Notes: generated by a model not told the origin, from the sequence alone. 64,000 nucleotides of DNA from Caulobacterales bacterium (GCA_017303355.1 JAFLCU010000006.1:147443-211442); one strand, 5' to 3'; counted from the first letter of the stretch, positions 1-9,779 are shown. Made by a program: numbers and translations.

Positions 1-115
1 ACCCATTCTTCCCTTGGGCTCGAATTTGAGCCCCCTTTAGCCCTCCTATACCAGGGTTCGGCTTTGCGCCACCACGCGAAGCGGCATTAAACTCCCAGCA
101 ATAGGGAGAGACGCG

Positions 116-2086
116 ATGACGGAAGCCGACGGCAGAGGTTCAGCCGCCGCGCCAGGACCGGAGGCCCCCAAGCCGCCGGCCAAACGCGCCCGTAAGCGCA
201 AGCCAAAGCCCGCGCCTGCCCCAGCGGCCGTAGCGGCGCCCGAACCGGCGCCAGCGCTCAAGCCCGCCGCCAAGCCGCCGGCCGAGACGCCGGCGCCGCT
301 CAACGAATTGGTGATGGCGCAAACCGCCGATAGCTTGGCCGCGCTTTCCGCCAACCTCACCCAGGCGATGACGCGCACCAACCAGGTGCTCTCCGCCGCC
401 TTCATCGATCAGGCGAAGGAAACGCAGAATTGGCGCCCCGATCCGCTGGGCATGCAGGTGGCGCTGAACGAGGTCTGGACGCATCTCGCCCAACAGCCCG
501 AAACATTGCGCGACGCGCACGCCCAGCTTTGGCAGCGCTACGCCGAGATTTGGCAAAGGCACACCGCCTATCTGCTCACCGGCCAGACGCCGGATGAAGG
601 CCCGGTGCGCGACAAGCGCTTCAAGGACCCAGAATGGCGCTCGAACCCCGCCTTCTCGATGCTGCGCGAAAGCTATCTCGCCACCTCGCAATTCATCACC
701 GGTCTCGTTGAAAAAACCGAGGGCGTCGATGAAGCGACCAAGCGCAAGGCCGTCTTCTACATCAAGCAGGCGGTTGATGCGGCGTCGCCGTCGAATTTCC
801 TGATGACCAACCCCGCCGCGTTGCGGGCGATGTTTCAAACCGGCGGCGAAAGCCTGCTGCAGGGCGTCGAAAATCTCGCCGAGGATTTAAAGCGCGGCGA
901 AGGCATGCTGGCGATTTCGCAAACCGATCTCGACGCCTTCAAGGTCGGCGAGAATGTCGCCACCACGCCCGGAAAGGTCGTCTTCCGCAATCGGGTGCTC
1001 GAACTCATTCAATACAGCCCGACCACGGAGAAGGTGCACGAGGTCCCGTTGCTGATCTTTCCGCCATGGATCAACAAATTCTACATCCTCGATCTGCAGC
1101 CAAAGAATTCGATGATCAAATGGCTCCTCGATCAGGGCCACACCGTGTTCCTCGTCTCCTGGGTCAATCCCGATGAGGACATGGCTGATGTCGGCTTCGA
1201 AGATTACATGCGCGAAGGCATTTACGCCGCCGTTGACGCCGTCACCAAAGCCGCGGGCGTCGATCGTATGAACACGGTCGGCTATTGCGTTGGCGGCACG
1301 CTTCTCGCGGCCACACTCGCGCACATGGCCAAGAAGAACGACACGCGCATCCAAAGCGCCACCTTCTTCGCCAGCCAAGCCGATTTCAGATATGCCGGCG
1401 ACCTGCTCGTCTTCTCCGACGACGAAGGCATCAAATTCCTGGAAAGCAAAATGGACGCGCATGGCGGCGTGCTGAGCGCGCAGACCATGGCCGACACGTT
1501 CAACTCGCTGCGCTCGAACGATCTCGTTTGGAATTACGTCGTAGATAATTACTACATCGGCAAGCAGCCCCCGCCCTTCGATCTGCTCTATTGGAACGCG
1601 GATCAGACGCGCATGCCCAAGGCGCTGCACCTCTTCTATCTGCGCCAATTCTATCGCGACAACGCGCTGACCGAAGGCAAGATGACGCTGCTCGGCGAGA
1701 AGCTTTCATTGAAGGACGTGAAAATTCCGATCTTCCTGCAAAGCTCGAAAGAAGACCACATCGCGCCCGCCAAGAGCGTTTATCAAAGCGCGCAAAAATA
1801 TGGCGGCCCGGTCGAGTACATTATCGCGGGTTCTGGTCACATCGCCGGCGTCATCAATCATCCAAGCGCCAACAAATATCAGTATTGGACCAATCCCAAC
1901 GTCAAAGGCGCGCTGGAAGATTGGCAAGCCGTCGCCACCGAACACCCCGGCTCCTGGTGGCCCCACTGGGATGCCTGGCTCACCCGCATCAGCGGCGATG
2001 ACGTGGACGCCCGCCGCCCCGGCGACGGCGAACTACAACCGCTCTGCGACGCGCCTGGCGAATACGTGAAGGTGCGATCGGAATAA
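116..2086 (+). CDS. phaC: Class I poly(3-hydroxyalkanoate) synthase
   Basis: Polymerises (R)-3-hydroxyacyl-CoA into polyhydroxyalkanoate on the granule surface. The 656-residue protein starts with about 60 residues rich in Ala, Pro and Lys, then an N-terminal PhaC domain, then the alpha/beta-hydrolase core. The lipase-like box GYCVGG places the catalytic cysteine near residue 391; the Asp (in KEDHIAP) and His (in GSGHIAG) of the triad are visible downstream. Length fits class I enzymes plus a basic N-terminal extension. It stands alone, with no phaA, phaB or phaR beside it. A second, diverged synthase lies in the island at 36.7-38.5 kb. Family assignment is secure; substrate chain length cannot be read from sequence. 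Confidence 0.95.
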   Translation: MTEADGRGSAAAPGPEAPKPPAKRARKRKPKPAPAPAAVAAPEPAPALKPAAKPPAETPAPLNELVMAQTADSLAALSANLTQAMTRTNQVLSAAFIDQAKETQNWRPDPLGMQVALNEVWTHLAQQPETLRDAHAQLWQRYAEIWQRHTAYLLTGQTPDEGPVRDKRFKDPEWRSNPAFSMLRESYLATSQFITGLVEKTEGVDEATKRKAVFYIKQAVDAASPSNFLMTNPAALRAMFQTGGESLLQGVENLAEDLKRGEGMLAISQTDLDAFKVGENVATTPGKVVFRNRVLELIQYSPTTEKVHEVPLLIFPPWINKFYILDLQPKNSMIKWLLDQGHTVFLVSWVNPDEDMADVGFEDYMREGIYAAVDAVTKAAGVDRMNTVGYCVGGTLLAATLAHMAKKNDTRIQSATFFASQADFRYAGDLLVFSDDEGIKFLESKMDAHGGVLSAQTMADTFNSLRSNDLVWNYVVDNYYIGKQPPPFDLLYWNADQTRMPKALHLFYLRQFYRDNALTEGKMTLLGEKLSLKDVKIPIFLQSSKEDHIAPAKSVYQSAQKYGGPVEYIIAGSGHIAGVINHPSANKYQYWTNPNVKGALEDWQAVATEHPGSWWPHWDAWLTRISGDDVDARRPGDGELQPLCDAPGEYVKVRSE

Positions 2087-2233
2087 AGTAACGCAGAACC
2101 CTCGGCTTCAAAGGTACGAGCGCGCCGCGGCGCATACGCCAACGCCGCCACGAATATCACCGCACTCATCCCCGGGGTCCATAGACCCTAGCTTTTCTGA
2201 GGTGGTGTGTACGGGGCGCGCTGTTCAAAAGTT

Positions 2234-2279
2234 GGAGCGCGCGGCTCCGCCGCGCAGGCGGCGCGGAGCGCCGCGCTCC
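2234..2279. repeat. Long GC-rich hairpin
   Basis: A near-perfect inverted repeat of about 20 bases per arm (GGAGCGCGCGGC... pairing with ...GCCGCGCTCC), with a very short loop. It lies in the 320-base space between phaC and the next gene. It could be a REP-like intergenic repeat or a factor-independent pause site; no T-run follows on the plus strand. I see no gene elsewhere in 2087-2408. Confidence 0.5.
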
Positions 2280-2408
2280 CATTTCCAAGCACCGTGTGTG
2301 GACAGACCGCGCGCTAATCCTACGGCGTCATCTTTAAAAGCGCTGCAACGCCAAGCGTTTGCAGGAATCTTCGCGCAAACAATCCGACCGCTTCGTATCG
2401 GCCGGATA

Positions 2409-2936
2409 ATGCCCGGCATGAAACACATCCGCCCCCACATCTCACAGCATCGCTTAGAAAGGCTCACGACTTGGTCGCGGCTGATGCTTGTGTGGTTTGT
2501 CGGCGCTTTCACTGGCGCGATGAAGAATTCGCGCCGTCTTCGCCGCTTTGGTGATCTGACGCTCAACGCCCTCGCCACCCAAGTCGCGGCGATTATCTTC
2601 CACCGCGCGGTCAATCTGCTGAGCCTCTACGCACGCCCTCAACAGGTCGTGCGCGTGTTCGGTACACGCGGCTTCAAGCAGCGCACCGGCCCGAAAAGCC
2701 TCATCCGCGCAGCGCACGGTTCATGGCTGCGCAAAGCGTTGCGCCATCGCGATCCGGCCGCGCGCATCTCCATCCTTTTGCACGCGCTGGCGCACGTCGA
2801 TCGCTACGTCGCGCGTATCTTGCCGCGTCTGAAGCGGCGCCTCACGCGCATCTCCGCGCGCGTCATCGCCGCACCGCCAGCACACGCAGTGCGCTCGCTC
2901 GCCGACGTCGAAGCGTGCGTCGCGGATTCGTCCTAG
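2409..2936 (+). CDS. Hypothetical basic protein with two hydrophobic stretches
   Basis: 175 residues from the ATG at 2409 (a second ATG follows at 2418). The N-terminal third includes a hydrophobic stretch (LMLVWFVGAFTGAM) and a weaker one, followed by a strongly basic, His- and Arg-rich C-terminal half. I do not recognise the family. The open frame extends further upstream, but the sequence there is low-complexity GC and is unlikely to be coding. It may be a small inner-membrane protein of unknown role. It points at argC and is separated from it by a hairpin. Confidence 0.5.
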   Translation: MPGMKHIRPHISQHRLERLTTWSRLMLVWFVGAFTGAMKNSRRLRRFGDLTLNALATQVAAIIFHRAVNLLSLYARPQQVVRVFGTRGFKQRTGPKSLIRAAHGSWLRKALRHRDPAARISILLHALAHVDRYVARILPRLKRRLTRISARVIAAPPAHAVRSLADVEACVADSS

Positions 2937-2971
2937 TCGGACAGCCGGCGCGTCACGCCGACATCCCAGCA

Positions 2972-3001
2972 CCAAAACAACCGTGTGGAGCCCCGCTCCA
3001 C
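2972..3001 (-). terminator. Terminator downstream of argC
   Basis: Stem GTGGAGC / GCTCCAC (2985-2991 with 2995-3001) and a 3-base loop, followed in the minus-strand direction by a T-rich run (GGTTGTTTTGG). It sits 20 bases past the argC stop codon, so it most likely ends argC transcripts. Confidence 0.55.
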
Positions 3002-3020
3002 GCGGCCAAACGTGCTGCGC

Positions 3021-3959
3021 TCAAGCCAGCCCCGCGCCCTCGTCCAAGCCCAGCGCGATGTTCATATTCTGCACCGCAGCGCCGCTTGCGCCTTTTCCGA
3101 GATTATCCAGCAGCGCGACCAGGCGCACTTCGTCATCGTGGCCAAAGACGTAGAGCTTCAGATCGTTCGTGCCGTTCAGACCTTCGGGATCGAGCGTCTT
3201 CGTCGCCGCCGCTTCTTCGAGCGACGCAACTTTCACAAAGCGCGCGCCCTCATACGCACGCGCCAACGCGCCATGCACATCCGCAAGCTTCGCCTTCAAC
3301 GCCCACAGCGGCAGCGGTACTTCGACCAGCATGCCTTTGAGATAACGCCCAACGCTCGGCGCGAAGATCGGCCCGTGCGCGAGACCGGTGTACTCACGCA
3401 TCTCCGGCACGTGCTTGTGTTTTTGCGTCATCGCGTAAATGCGGAACGGCACGTTCGTGTATTCCGGCGCGCCGGCGTTTTCAAACTCCGCGATCATGCT
3501 TTTGCCGCCGCCCGAATAACCAGAGACGGCGTTCACATTCATCGGCCAATCGCGCGGCACGATCCCCGCCTCCACCAGCGGCCGCACCAAAGCGATAAAG
3601 CCGGTCGGATAGCAGCCCGGATTGGAGATGCGCTTGGACGCCGCGATCTTGCCGCGCTGATCCTTGCTCATCTCTGCGAAACCATAAGCCCAATTGGGCG
3701 CCACGCGATGCGCGGTCGACGCGTCGATCACTTTGGTCTTGCTGTTTTCGATCAGCGTCACCGCCTCCTTCGCCGCATCATCCGGCAGGCAGAGGATCAC
3801 GGCGTCGGCGCTGTTCAGCAACTTCTGGCGCTCGTCCGCATCCTTGCGCTTCTCAGGCGCGATCGAGACGAGTTCGACGTCGCGCCGCTTCTCCAAGCGC
3901 TCGCGGATTTGCAGGCCTGTCGTGCCTGCTTCGCCATCGATGAAAACTTTTGCCGTCAT
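3021..3959 (-). CDS. argC: N-acetyl-gamma-glutamyl-phosphate reductase
   Basis: Catalyses NADPH-dependent reduction of N-acetylglutamyl phosphate to the semialdehyde in arginine biosynthesis. The 312 residues match the short (type 2) ArgC family. The N-terminus [15 protein letters not shown] is the dinucleotide-binding loop, and SNPGCYPTG carries the catalytic cysteine. The ATG at 3959 was chosen because family members begin at this motif; the upstream extension overlaps the rpsI terminator. It follows rplM-rpsI on the same strand, an arrangement known in alphaproteobacteria, but a strong terminator lies between, so it is probably expressed partly or wholly from its own promoter. Confidence 0.95.
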   Translation of the reverse strand: MTAKVFIDGEAGTTGLQIRERLEKRRDVELVSIAPEKRKDADERQKLLNSADAVILCLPDDAAKEAVTLIENSKTKVIDASTAHRVAPNWAYGFAEMSKDQRGKIAASKRISNPGCYPTGFIALVRPLVEAGIVPRDWPMNVNAVSGYSGGGKSMIAEFENAGAPEYTNVPFRIYAMTQKHKHVPEMREYTGLAHGPIFAPSVGRYLKGMLVEVPLPLWALKAKLADVHGALARAYEGARFVKVASLEEAAATKTLDPEGLNGTNDLKLYVFGHDDEVRLVALLDNLGKGASGAAVQNMNIALGLDEGAGLA

Positions 3960-3967
3960 GCTGCGAA

Positions 3968-4007
3968 CCCCAAAACAAAACGGGCGCTTCGTTCCCGAAG
4001 CGCCCGT
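3968..4007 (-). terminator. Rho-independent terminator after rpsI
   Basis: A perfect 12-base stem (ACGGGCGCTTCG / CGAAGCGCCCGT) with a TTCC loop at 3980-4007. On the minus strand it is followed by GTTTTGTTTTGG. It lies between the rpsI stop and the argC start, so it should limit readthrough into argC. Confidence 0.8.
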
Positions 4008-4031
4008 CCCGAAACCAACATTCTGAAGCAA

Positions 4032-4526
4032 TTAGCGCTTCGAGAATTGGAAGCTTCTACGGGCCTTCTTGCGGCCGTACTTCTTACGCTCGACCACGCG
4101 GCTATCGCGGGTGAGGAAGCCAGCGTGCTTCAAGGCCGGGCGCAGAGCCGGCTCGTAATCGGAGAGCGCCTTCGAAATGCCGTGACGGATCGCGCCAGCC
4201 TGGCCCGAGAGGCCCGAGCCAACGACGGTCACGAACACGTCGAACTCGCCTTCGCGTTCCGTGATCTTGAACGGCTGGTTGATCATCATGCGCAGAACCG
4301 GCCGCGCGAAATACGCATCGCTGGTCTTGCCATTGATCGTGATTTGGCCCTTGCCGGGCTTCACCCACACGCGTGCGACAGCGTTCTTGCGCTTGCCGGT
4401 GGCGTAAGCGCGGCCGAACTTGTCGACCTTCTTTTCGCGCGCGATGGCGATGTGTTCAGTGCCGGCGCCCTTCGGAACGCCAGCGATTTGGCCGAGAGAC
4501 TCGAGGCCTTGGGTCGTGTCGGTCAT
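4032..4526 (-). CDS. rpsI: 30S ribosomal protein S9 (uS9)
   Basis: Small-subunit ribosomal protein whose C-terminal tail reaches the P-site tRNA. The 164 residues have an N-terminal extension of about 35 residues, usual in alphaproteobacteria, then the core motif [13 protein letters not shown] and the basic C-terminus ending in FQFSKR. It is co-transcribed with rplM immediately upstream (2-base gap), the near-universal rplM-rpsI pair. It ends at a strong terminator. Confidence 0.98.
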   Translation of the reverse strand: MTDTTQGLESLGQIAGVPKGAGTEHIAIAREKKVDKFGRAYATGKRKNAVARVWVKPGKGQITINGKTSDAYFARPVLRMMINQPFKITEREGEFDVFVTVVGSGLSGQAGAIRHGISKALSDYEPALRPALKHAGFLTRDSRVVERKKYGRKKARRSFQFSKR

Positions 4527-4528
4527 GA

Positions 4529-5005
4529 TTAGCCGATCCTCGAGTTCTTGCGGTTCTTGGACTTGTAATCGATCGTCACCGGCTTCTGCGCCGCATGCGG
4601 ATGCTCGGAACCGCCATAGACGTGAAGCTTCGCCAGCTGCTTGCGCGCCAGCGGGCTTTCCTTCGGCATCATGCGCTCGACGGCCTTCTCCAGCACGCGC
4701 TCTGGATGCTTGCCTTCGAGCACCTTGCCCGCGACGCGCTCCTTGATGCCGCCGGGGTGGCCAGTGTGACGATAATAGACCTTATCGGTCAGCTTCTTGC
4801 CGGTCAGCGCGACCTTTTCGGCATTGATGACGATCACGTTGTCGCCCGTATCAACGTGCGGCGTGAAATCTGCGCGATGCTTGCCGCGAAGGCGCAGCGC
4901 GATGAACGAAGCGAGGCGGCCGACCACGACGCCTTCGGCATCCACAACGATCCAGCCGTTGGTGATTTCCGAGGCCTTGGCCGAGCGCGTCGAAAGAGTG
5001 CGCAT
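4529..5005 (-). CDS. rplM: 50S ribosomal protein L13 (uL13)
   Basis: An early-assembly large-subunit protein. Its 158 residues are the usual length. Diagnostic stretches are [31 protein letters not shown] and [11 protein letters not shown]. It is the first gene of the rplM-rpsI operon. The ATG at 5005 gives the family N-terminus. The 123 bases upstream are AT-rich compared with the surroundings and hold the probable operon promoter. Confidence 0.98.
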   Translation of the reverse strand: MRTLSTRSAKASEITNGWIVVDAEGVVVGRLASFIALRLRGKHRADFTPHVDTGDNVIVINAEKVALTGKKLTDKVYYRHTGHPGGIKERVAGKVLEGKHPERVLEKAVERMMPKESPLARKQLAKLHVYGGSEHPHAAQKPVTIDYKSKNRKNSRIG

Positions 5006-5128
5006 TGGAATAAGTCCTGACGAAACGAAGGCGCGCGTTTATTTGAGCGCCGAATTGGTGTCAAGTGGGTAGATTTTGTCGTTATATAACAGATAGATAG
5101 AATTGCGGTATTATAAGATGCCGCGCGA
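5006..5128 (-). promoter_or_regulatory. Probable rplM-rpsI promoter region
   Basis: An AT-rich block (GTTATATAAC, TATTATAA) between the 3' end of ctaA and the rplM start. It is the only strongly AT-rich stretch nearby and is where the ribosomal-protein promoter should lie. I cannot fix the -35 and -10 boxes with confidence. Confidence 0.45.
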
Positions 5129-6154
5129 TTACCGCCACGCAGCCCGGGCGCACACCAGCGCCGCCATCCACAAAATGGCCGCGCCCAATTGGTGCAGCAG
5201 ACTCGGCCAGAACGGCGAGACCGTCAGAATTGTATGAATCCCGAGCGCCACCTGAAAAAGCGCCACCACGCCCACGGCCAAGGCCGCACAGCGCGCAGCA
5301 CCGCGCCCTCGGATCAGGCCGACGAGCGCCATCAGCAGTGCGGCCACGCCCACGACGTAGCCAGTGGTCCGGTGCAGCAAATGCTGCGTCGCGTGGTCTT
5401 CGGTGAAATTATGCCAGAGCGGCTCAAGCCCGAACGCCGTGGTCGGAATCCACTCGCCGCCAATCTTCGGCCAATCCGCGTAGGCCGGCCCGCCGTCCGA
5501 ACCCGCGAGCAACGCGCCAAACATGATTTGCACGAACACCAACGCCATCAGCACGAACGGGGTCCAACGCGGCAGACCAAGCTTCGACGAGTGCTTCGGC
5601 CACGCGAACGCGCCGAGCGCCACCCACAAGCCCAAAGCCAAGATCACGAACGCCATCGCCAAATGAATCGCCAAGCGGAATGGGCTCACGTCCAAGCGAT
5701 CGAACAGACCGCTCGTCACCATCCACCAGCCGATCGCGCCCTGCACTCCGCCCAGCGCAAACAACACGATTGTCGGGCGAAAGCGTCCGCGCAGCCGGCC
5801 GGTGAATAGAAAGAAGAAAAACGGCAATGCATACACGACGCCGATCATCTTGCCCAAGAAGCGATGGCCCCATTCCCACCAATAGATGTTCTTGAACTCA
5901 TCGATGGTCATACCGTTATTCTGCGCTTGGTATTCCATCGTGCGCTGATAGAGCGCGAATTCCTCGGCCCAGCGCGCATCGTTCAGCGGCGGCGTCAGCC
6001 CCTTGAACAAATCCCATTCGGTGATCGAAAGGCCGCTATCGGTCAGCCGCGTCGCGCCGCCGACGAGGATCATCGTCAGCACCAAAGCGCACACGATCAG
6101 AAGCCAGGAACCCACCCACGGCTCGCGCGGCGGCCAGACATCATCGTTGGACAT
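5129..6154 (-). CDS. ctaA: Heme A synthase (COX15/CtaA)
   Basis: An inner-membrane enzyme that oxidises the C8 methyl of heme O to a formyl group, giving heme A for aa3-type cytochrome oxidase. The 341 residues contain eight hydrophobic segments. The family signature GGATRLTDSGLSITEW is at residues 32-47. Conserved histidines occur in WEWGHRFLG, IHLAMA, HLLHRTTG and LHQLGA. Length and motifs match alphaproteobacterial CtaA type 2. It stands alone between rplM and the divergent DUF2842 gene. The start at 6154 gives the normal N-terminus. Confidence 0.95.
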   Translation of the reverse strand: MSNDDVWPPREPWVGSWLLIVCALVLTMILVGGATRLTDSGLSITEWDLFKGLTPPLNDARWAEEFALYQRTMEYQAQNNGMTIDEFKNIYWWEWGHRFLGKMIGVVYALPFFFFLFTGRLRGRFRPTIVLFALGGVQGAIGWWMVTSGLFDRLDVSPFRLAIHLAMAFVILALGLWVALGAFAWPKHSSKLGLPRWTPFVLMALVFVQIMFGALLAGSDGGPAYADWPKIGGEWIPTTAFGLEPLWHNFTEDHATQHLLHRTTGYVVGVAALLMALVGLIRGRGAARCAALAVGVVALFQVALGIHTILTVSPFWPSLLHQLGAAILWMAALVCARAAWR

Positions 6155-6234
6155 GCTTGCGATCCTCTCCGTCGCTCCCCATAGAACCCGGCGAGTGCGA
6201 CGGAAACGCGGCGCGCCGCCGCGTGGGGATCAAG

Positions 6235-6438
6235 ATGAACGTACGAACCCGTAAAGCCGTCGGTTGCTTCGCTTTTTTGGCGTACTTGGCGATCTATGCC
6301 CTGCTCGCGGCGTCGCTTGGCGTCGCCCTCGTTCCGCTTGTCCCGACTTGGGCGCAGCTTATCTATTACGCCGTCGCTGGCATCGTTTGGATTTTCCCGC
6401 TGAAGCCGGTCGTCGGTTGGATGAACAAAGCCGAATAG
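6235..6438 (+). CDS. DUF2842 family small membrane protein
   Basis: 67 residues with two transmembrane segments, ending in VGWMNKAE. It matches the alphaproteobacterial DUF2842 family, whose function is unknown. The ATG at 6235 was chosen over the upstream in-frame ATG at 6157 because the family begins with this short basic N-terminus. It is divergent from ctaA and followed directly by a hairpin terminator. Confidence 0.7.
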   Translation: MNVRTRKAVGCFAFLAYLAIYALLAASLGVALVPLVPTWAQLIYYAVAGIVWIFPLKPVVGWMNKAE

Positions 6439-6440
6439 CA

Positions 6441-6478
6441 AACCGCCCCGAGCCGAGGGCCCAGGGCGGTTCTGTCTC
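6441..6478 (+). terminator. Terminator after the DUF2842 gene
   Basis: Stem AACCGCCC / GGGCGGTT (6441-6448 with 6464-6471), followed by TCTGTCT. It is three bases past the DUF2842 stop and faces the 3' end of the convergent RcnB-like gene, so it could serve both. Confidence 0.6.
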
Positions 6479-6493
6479 AGCGCTCAAGCACGC

Positions 6494-6967
6494 TTAGTTG
6501 TTGCTGAGGATGAGACCGAGGATCACGCCCGTGGCGATGCCGACCAGCAACGTCTCACCGCGATCGGTACGGACATATTGGTAGCCGCGCGGCGGCTCAC
6601 GCAGACGCTCACGGCGCCAATCGACGTTGCGATAGTGCGCGCGGTAGCTCGACGGGATCCGATCACCACGGCGCCATTGCTGATAGGCTGGGCGATAATC
6701 ACGGCGCGCTTCCTGCGCACGCGTCGGTTGGCCACGGTAGAACGTATTGCCGAGATAGAAGCCGTTGTGCTGGCGTTGATCCCAGCGCGCGTCGTGGCGG
6801 TTGTCACGGCGATCATCGCGACGATTGTCGCGGCGATCGTCTCGATCATTGCGTTCGTAACGGCCATCGCCACGATATTGCTGTGCCGAGGCGGCGCTTG
6901 CGCCGATCGGGCCCGCAGCCATCAGCGCGGCGAGTGTCGCGATCGCGATTTTGTTCGTACGTTTCAT
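6494..6967 (-). CDS. RcnB-family periplasmic protein
   Basis: 157 residues starting at the ATG at 6967. A Sec signal peptide (MKRTNKIAIATLAALMAAGP...ASAQQ) is followed by a long Arg/Asp-rich low-complexity segment of RDDRRDNR-type repeats, then the RcnB-like core (YRAHYRNVDWRR, PPRGYQYVR). It ends in a hydrophobic C-terminal segment (TLLVGIATGVILGLIL) that could be a membrane anchor. RcnB of E. coli is a periplasmic nickel/cobalt-homeostasis protein; most alphaproteobacterial members have no tested function. The low-complexity block is typical of the family. Confidence 0.7.
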   Translation of the reverse strand: MKRTNKIAIATLAALMAAGPIGASAASAQQYRGDGRYERNDRDDRRDNRRDDRRDNRHDARWDQRQHNGFYLGNTFYRGQPTRAQEARRDYRPAYQQWRRGDRIPSSYRAHYRNVDWRRERLREPPRGYQYVRTDRGETLLVGIATGVILGLILSNN

Positions 6968-7230
6968 GTCCAGTGCTCCTAACCAGTCACGAGCCTCTTG
7001 CTGTCTCGTATGCACTGAAGACTACGCGCCGCGGCTGAACTGGTTCTGAGCATGTATTTCTAAGCATAGGCGTAGCGGCGCCGTTGTGTTGCATTTCGCT
7101 TGTCTGACAAAGTTCGACACAACAATTTTCGCGCGGGAACATTTCCGCCGGCCACGCGTTTGCGACACGCTGCGGGCCATGCGCCGCGAAACCTGGATGC
7201 GTGAACGCCTCCGTCGACCAAAGGATCGCC

Positions 7231-7992
7231 ATGCGCGGACAAACATCAATCGCATCGGTTTTCACGCCGCTGATGGAGCCGCCAGCGCTTGATCCTCGCG
7301 CGCATGCGCTGTTTCTCGATTTTGACGGCACACTGGCTGACATCGCGCCGCGGCCGGAAGACGTGGTCCTCGCGCCGGCGCTACGCCAAACGCTCGCCAC
7401 GCTCACGCATGCGATGGGGGGCGCGGTCGCCCTGCTTTCAGGTCGCTCCACGTCGAACCTGCGCGGTTATCTTGGCGGCGCCGTAATGCATGTCGCGGGC
7501 ATTCATGGCCAAGAATTGGAAAGCCGCGGACTCACGCAACCCTCACCGGCTTCCGTCGCCGCCGCCGCGGCGGAGTTTCGGGCCTTACAACATGAAGGCG
7601 CGCTTACCGCCCGCATCGAGGACAAAACGCTGAGCCTTGCGCTTCACTACCGCCATGACCCCAGCGCCGAGGCCGAGGTTCGCCGCATCGCCCATAGCGT
7701 TGCGGCGCGGCGACAATTGCGCGTGCTGGAAGGCAAGATGGTCGTTGAACTCATCGCCGGCAGCTTCGACAAAGGCGACGCGCTCGATGCCTTTATGCGC
7801 GCTCCGGCTTTTCTCGGACGAACGCCGATCATGGTCGGTGACGACACCACCGATGAAGACGCGTTTACAGCGGCGCACAGGCTCGGTGGCTTCGGCGTTC
7901 TCGTTGGCCCGCCTCGCCCGAGCAGCGCGAGCTTCCTGCTTGCGTCGCCAAGCGCGGTGCATGCGTGGCTCTCCACGGGGCTCGGCGCATGA
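7231..7992 (+). CDS. otsB: Trehalose-6-phosphate phosphatase
   Basis: A HAD-superfamily phosphatase that converts trehalose-6-phosphate to trehalose. The 253 residues contain HAD motif I DFDGTLADI, a motif II serine in LLSGRS, and motif IV GDDTTDEDAF. The ATG at 7231 has AAAGGA seven bases upstream; a GTG at 7201 and an ATG at 7273 are alternatives. It is the first gene of a three-gene operon and overlaps the next gene by ATGA. With otsA two genes downstream it completes the OtsAB pathway for compatible-solute synthesis. Confidence 0.92.
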   Translation: MRGQTSIASVFTPLMEPPALDPRAHALFLDFDGTLADIAPRPEDVVLAPALRQTLATLTHAMGGAVALLSGRSTSNLRGYLGGAVMHVAGIHGQELESRGLTQPSPASVAAAAAEFRALQHEGALTARIEDKTLSLALHYRHDPSAEAEVRRIAHSVAARRQLRVLEGKMVVELIAGSFDKGDALDAFMRAPAFLGRTPIMVGDDTTDEDAFTAAHRLGGFGVLVGPPRPSSASFLLASPSAVHAWLSTGLGA

Positions 7993-9779
7993 ATTATGGC
8001 GACCTTGATCTGGCGCCCATTGGCAATTGTGCCGTGAGCGCACTCCTCGACAATATGGGCCGCTATGTATGGGCGTGCGTGCCGCGTGTCGATGGCGATC
8101 CAATGTTCTGCGCCCTGCTTTCCGGCCGGGATCCGGCCGAAGGCACGGGCGTCTGGGCAGTCGATCTCATCGACCAGGTCCGCGCTGAACAGCGTTATGA
8201 ACGCAACACGCCGATCCTGATCACGAAGCTCAGCGACTCCGTCGGCGCAGCGGTCGAGATCGTTGATTTCTGCCCACGCTATCAACGTCACAACCGCGTC
8301 TATCGCCCCAATGCGTTCGCACGCATTCTCCGCCCAGTCAGCGGCGCGCCGCGCATTCGTATCCGTCTTCGCCCGACCGCGGATTGGGGCGCACGCGAAG
8401 CCGAGTGCACATCGGGCTCCAACCATATTCGCTACGGCGTTCCCGGCGCGATGCGCCTGACAACCAGCGCGCCCGTGACGAACATCCTGAGCGAGCGTGT
8501 GTTTCGCCTCGAAGAAGAGCACGTCTTCTTTCTTGGCCCCGACGAGCCCTTCGAGGGCGATCTCCACGAGGGGTTGCGCGCCATGCGCGACAATACGAGC
8601 CTCTACTGGCGCCGTTGGGCCCGCATGCTGGCGACGCCGCTGGAATGGCAAGCAGATGTCATTCGCGCGGCGATCACATTGAAGCTGTGCGTCTATGAAG
8701 AAACCGGCGCGATCGTCGCCGCGCTCACAACCTCCATACCGGAGGCGCCCAATAGCGGCCGCAATTGGGACTATCGCTTCTGCTGGCTTCGCGACGCCTA
8801 CTACACCGTGCAGGCGCTTAATCGGCTGGGCGCCGCTGATATTCTAGAAGGCTATCTCGGCTATTTGCGCAACATCATCGACGCCACCCCCAGCGGCCGG
8901 ATTCAGCCGGTTTATGGCGTCGGCATGGAGCCCATCCTTCAAGAGGCCGACATCGCATCGCTTGCGGGCTTTCGCGGCATGGGCCCGGTTCGCGCCGGCA
9001 ACCAAGCGCACGAGCATCATCAGCATGATGTCTATGGCCAGATCGTACTCTCAAGCGTGCAGGCCTTCTACGACACACGCCTGTTTCGCCCTGCCTCCGC
9101 TGACGACTTCCATGCACTGGAAAGCGTGGGAGAGCGCGCTTACGGCGTCTATGCCAAGCCTGACGCCGGCCTTTGGGAGTTTCGCACCCGCGCCAGCGTG
9201 CACACCTACTCGGCTTTGATGTGCTGGGCTGCATGTGATCGGCTTGCGAACGCCGCGCTGCAGCTGGACCTCACCGATCGCGCGGCGCTTTGGCGCGCAC
9301 GCGCCGATGAAATCCGCGCGGCGATCGAATCGCGCGCCTGGAACAGCGATCTCGGCCGCTACGCCGCCACACTCGGCGGCCGCGAGATGGATGCGAGCCT
9401 GCTCCAGATGCTCGACACACGCTTCACCGCCGCCACCGACGAACGCTTTATAGCGACTCTCGACGCCATCGAACACGATCTGCGCCGCGGCGAACACGTT
9501 TTGCGTTACGCCGATGAAGACGATTTCGGGCGTCCGGAGACCGCGTTCAATTTTTGCACGTTCTGGCTGATCGAAGCGCTCCATCTAGTCGGCCGGCGCG
9601 ACGAAGCGCGCGCCATGTTCGAGCGCATGCTGACGCGGCGGACACGCGCGGGTTTGCTCTCCGAAGATTGCGATCTCACGACCGGCGCCCCCTGGGGCAA
9701 TTATCCGCAAACCTATTCCCTCGCCGGCCTCATCAATTGCGCCGTGCTGCTGAGCAATCCCTGGAGCAGCGTGCGATGA
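7989..9779 (+). CDS. GH15 family glycoside hydrolase (glucoamylase/trehalase-like)
   Basis: A 596-residue cytoplasmic protein of glycoside hydrolase family 15. The hallmark NWDYRFCWLRDA lies near residue 258, and the C-terminal acid region SEDCDLTTG...GNYPQTYS is intact. Family members hydrolyse alpha-1,4-glucans or trehalose. Placement between otsB and otsA, with ATGA overlaps on both sides, argues for a role in trehalose or glycogen turnover; GH15 trehalases are known. Which substrate it uses cannot be decided from the sequence. Confidence 0.88.
   Translation: MNYGDLDLAPIGNCAVSALLDNMGRYVWACVPRVDGDPMFCALLSGRDPAEGTGVWAVDLIDQVRAEQRYERNTPILITKLSDSVGAAVEIVDFCPRYQRHNRVYRPNAFARILRPVSGAPRIRIRLRPTADWGAREAECTSGSNHIRYGVPGAMRLTTSAPVTNILSERVFRLEEEHVFFLGPDEPFEGDLHEGLRAMRDNTSLYWRRWARMLATPLEWQADVIRAAITLKLCVYEETGAIVAALTTSIPEAPNSGRNWDYRFCWLRDAYYTVQALNRLGAADILEGYLGYLRNIIDATPSGRIQPVYGVGMEPILQEADIASLAGFRGMGPVRAGNQAHEHHQHDVYGQIVLSSVQAFYDTRLFRPASADDFHALESVGERAYGVYAKPDAGLWEFRTRASVHTYSALMCWAACDRLANAALQLDLTDRAALWRARADEIRAAIESRAWNSDLGRYAATLGGREMDASLLQMLDTRFTAATDERFIATLDAIEHDLRRGEHVLRYADEDDFGRPETAFNFCTFWLIEALHLVGRRDEARAMFERMLTRRTRAGLLSEDCDLTTGAPWGNYPQTYSLAGLINCAVLLSNPWSSVR

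Noticed and set aside
2225..2614. Minus-strand open frame opposite the hypothetical gene at 2409
   Set aside because: Its sequence is Arg-rich and it runs through the GC hairpin; it looks like an antisense shadow of high-GC DNA.
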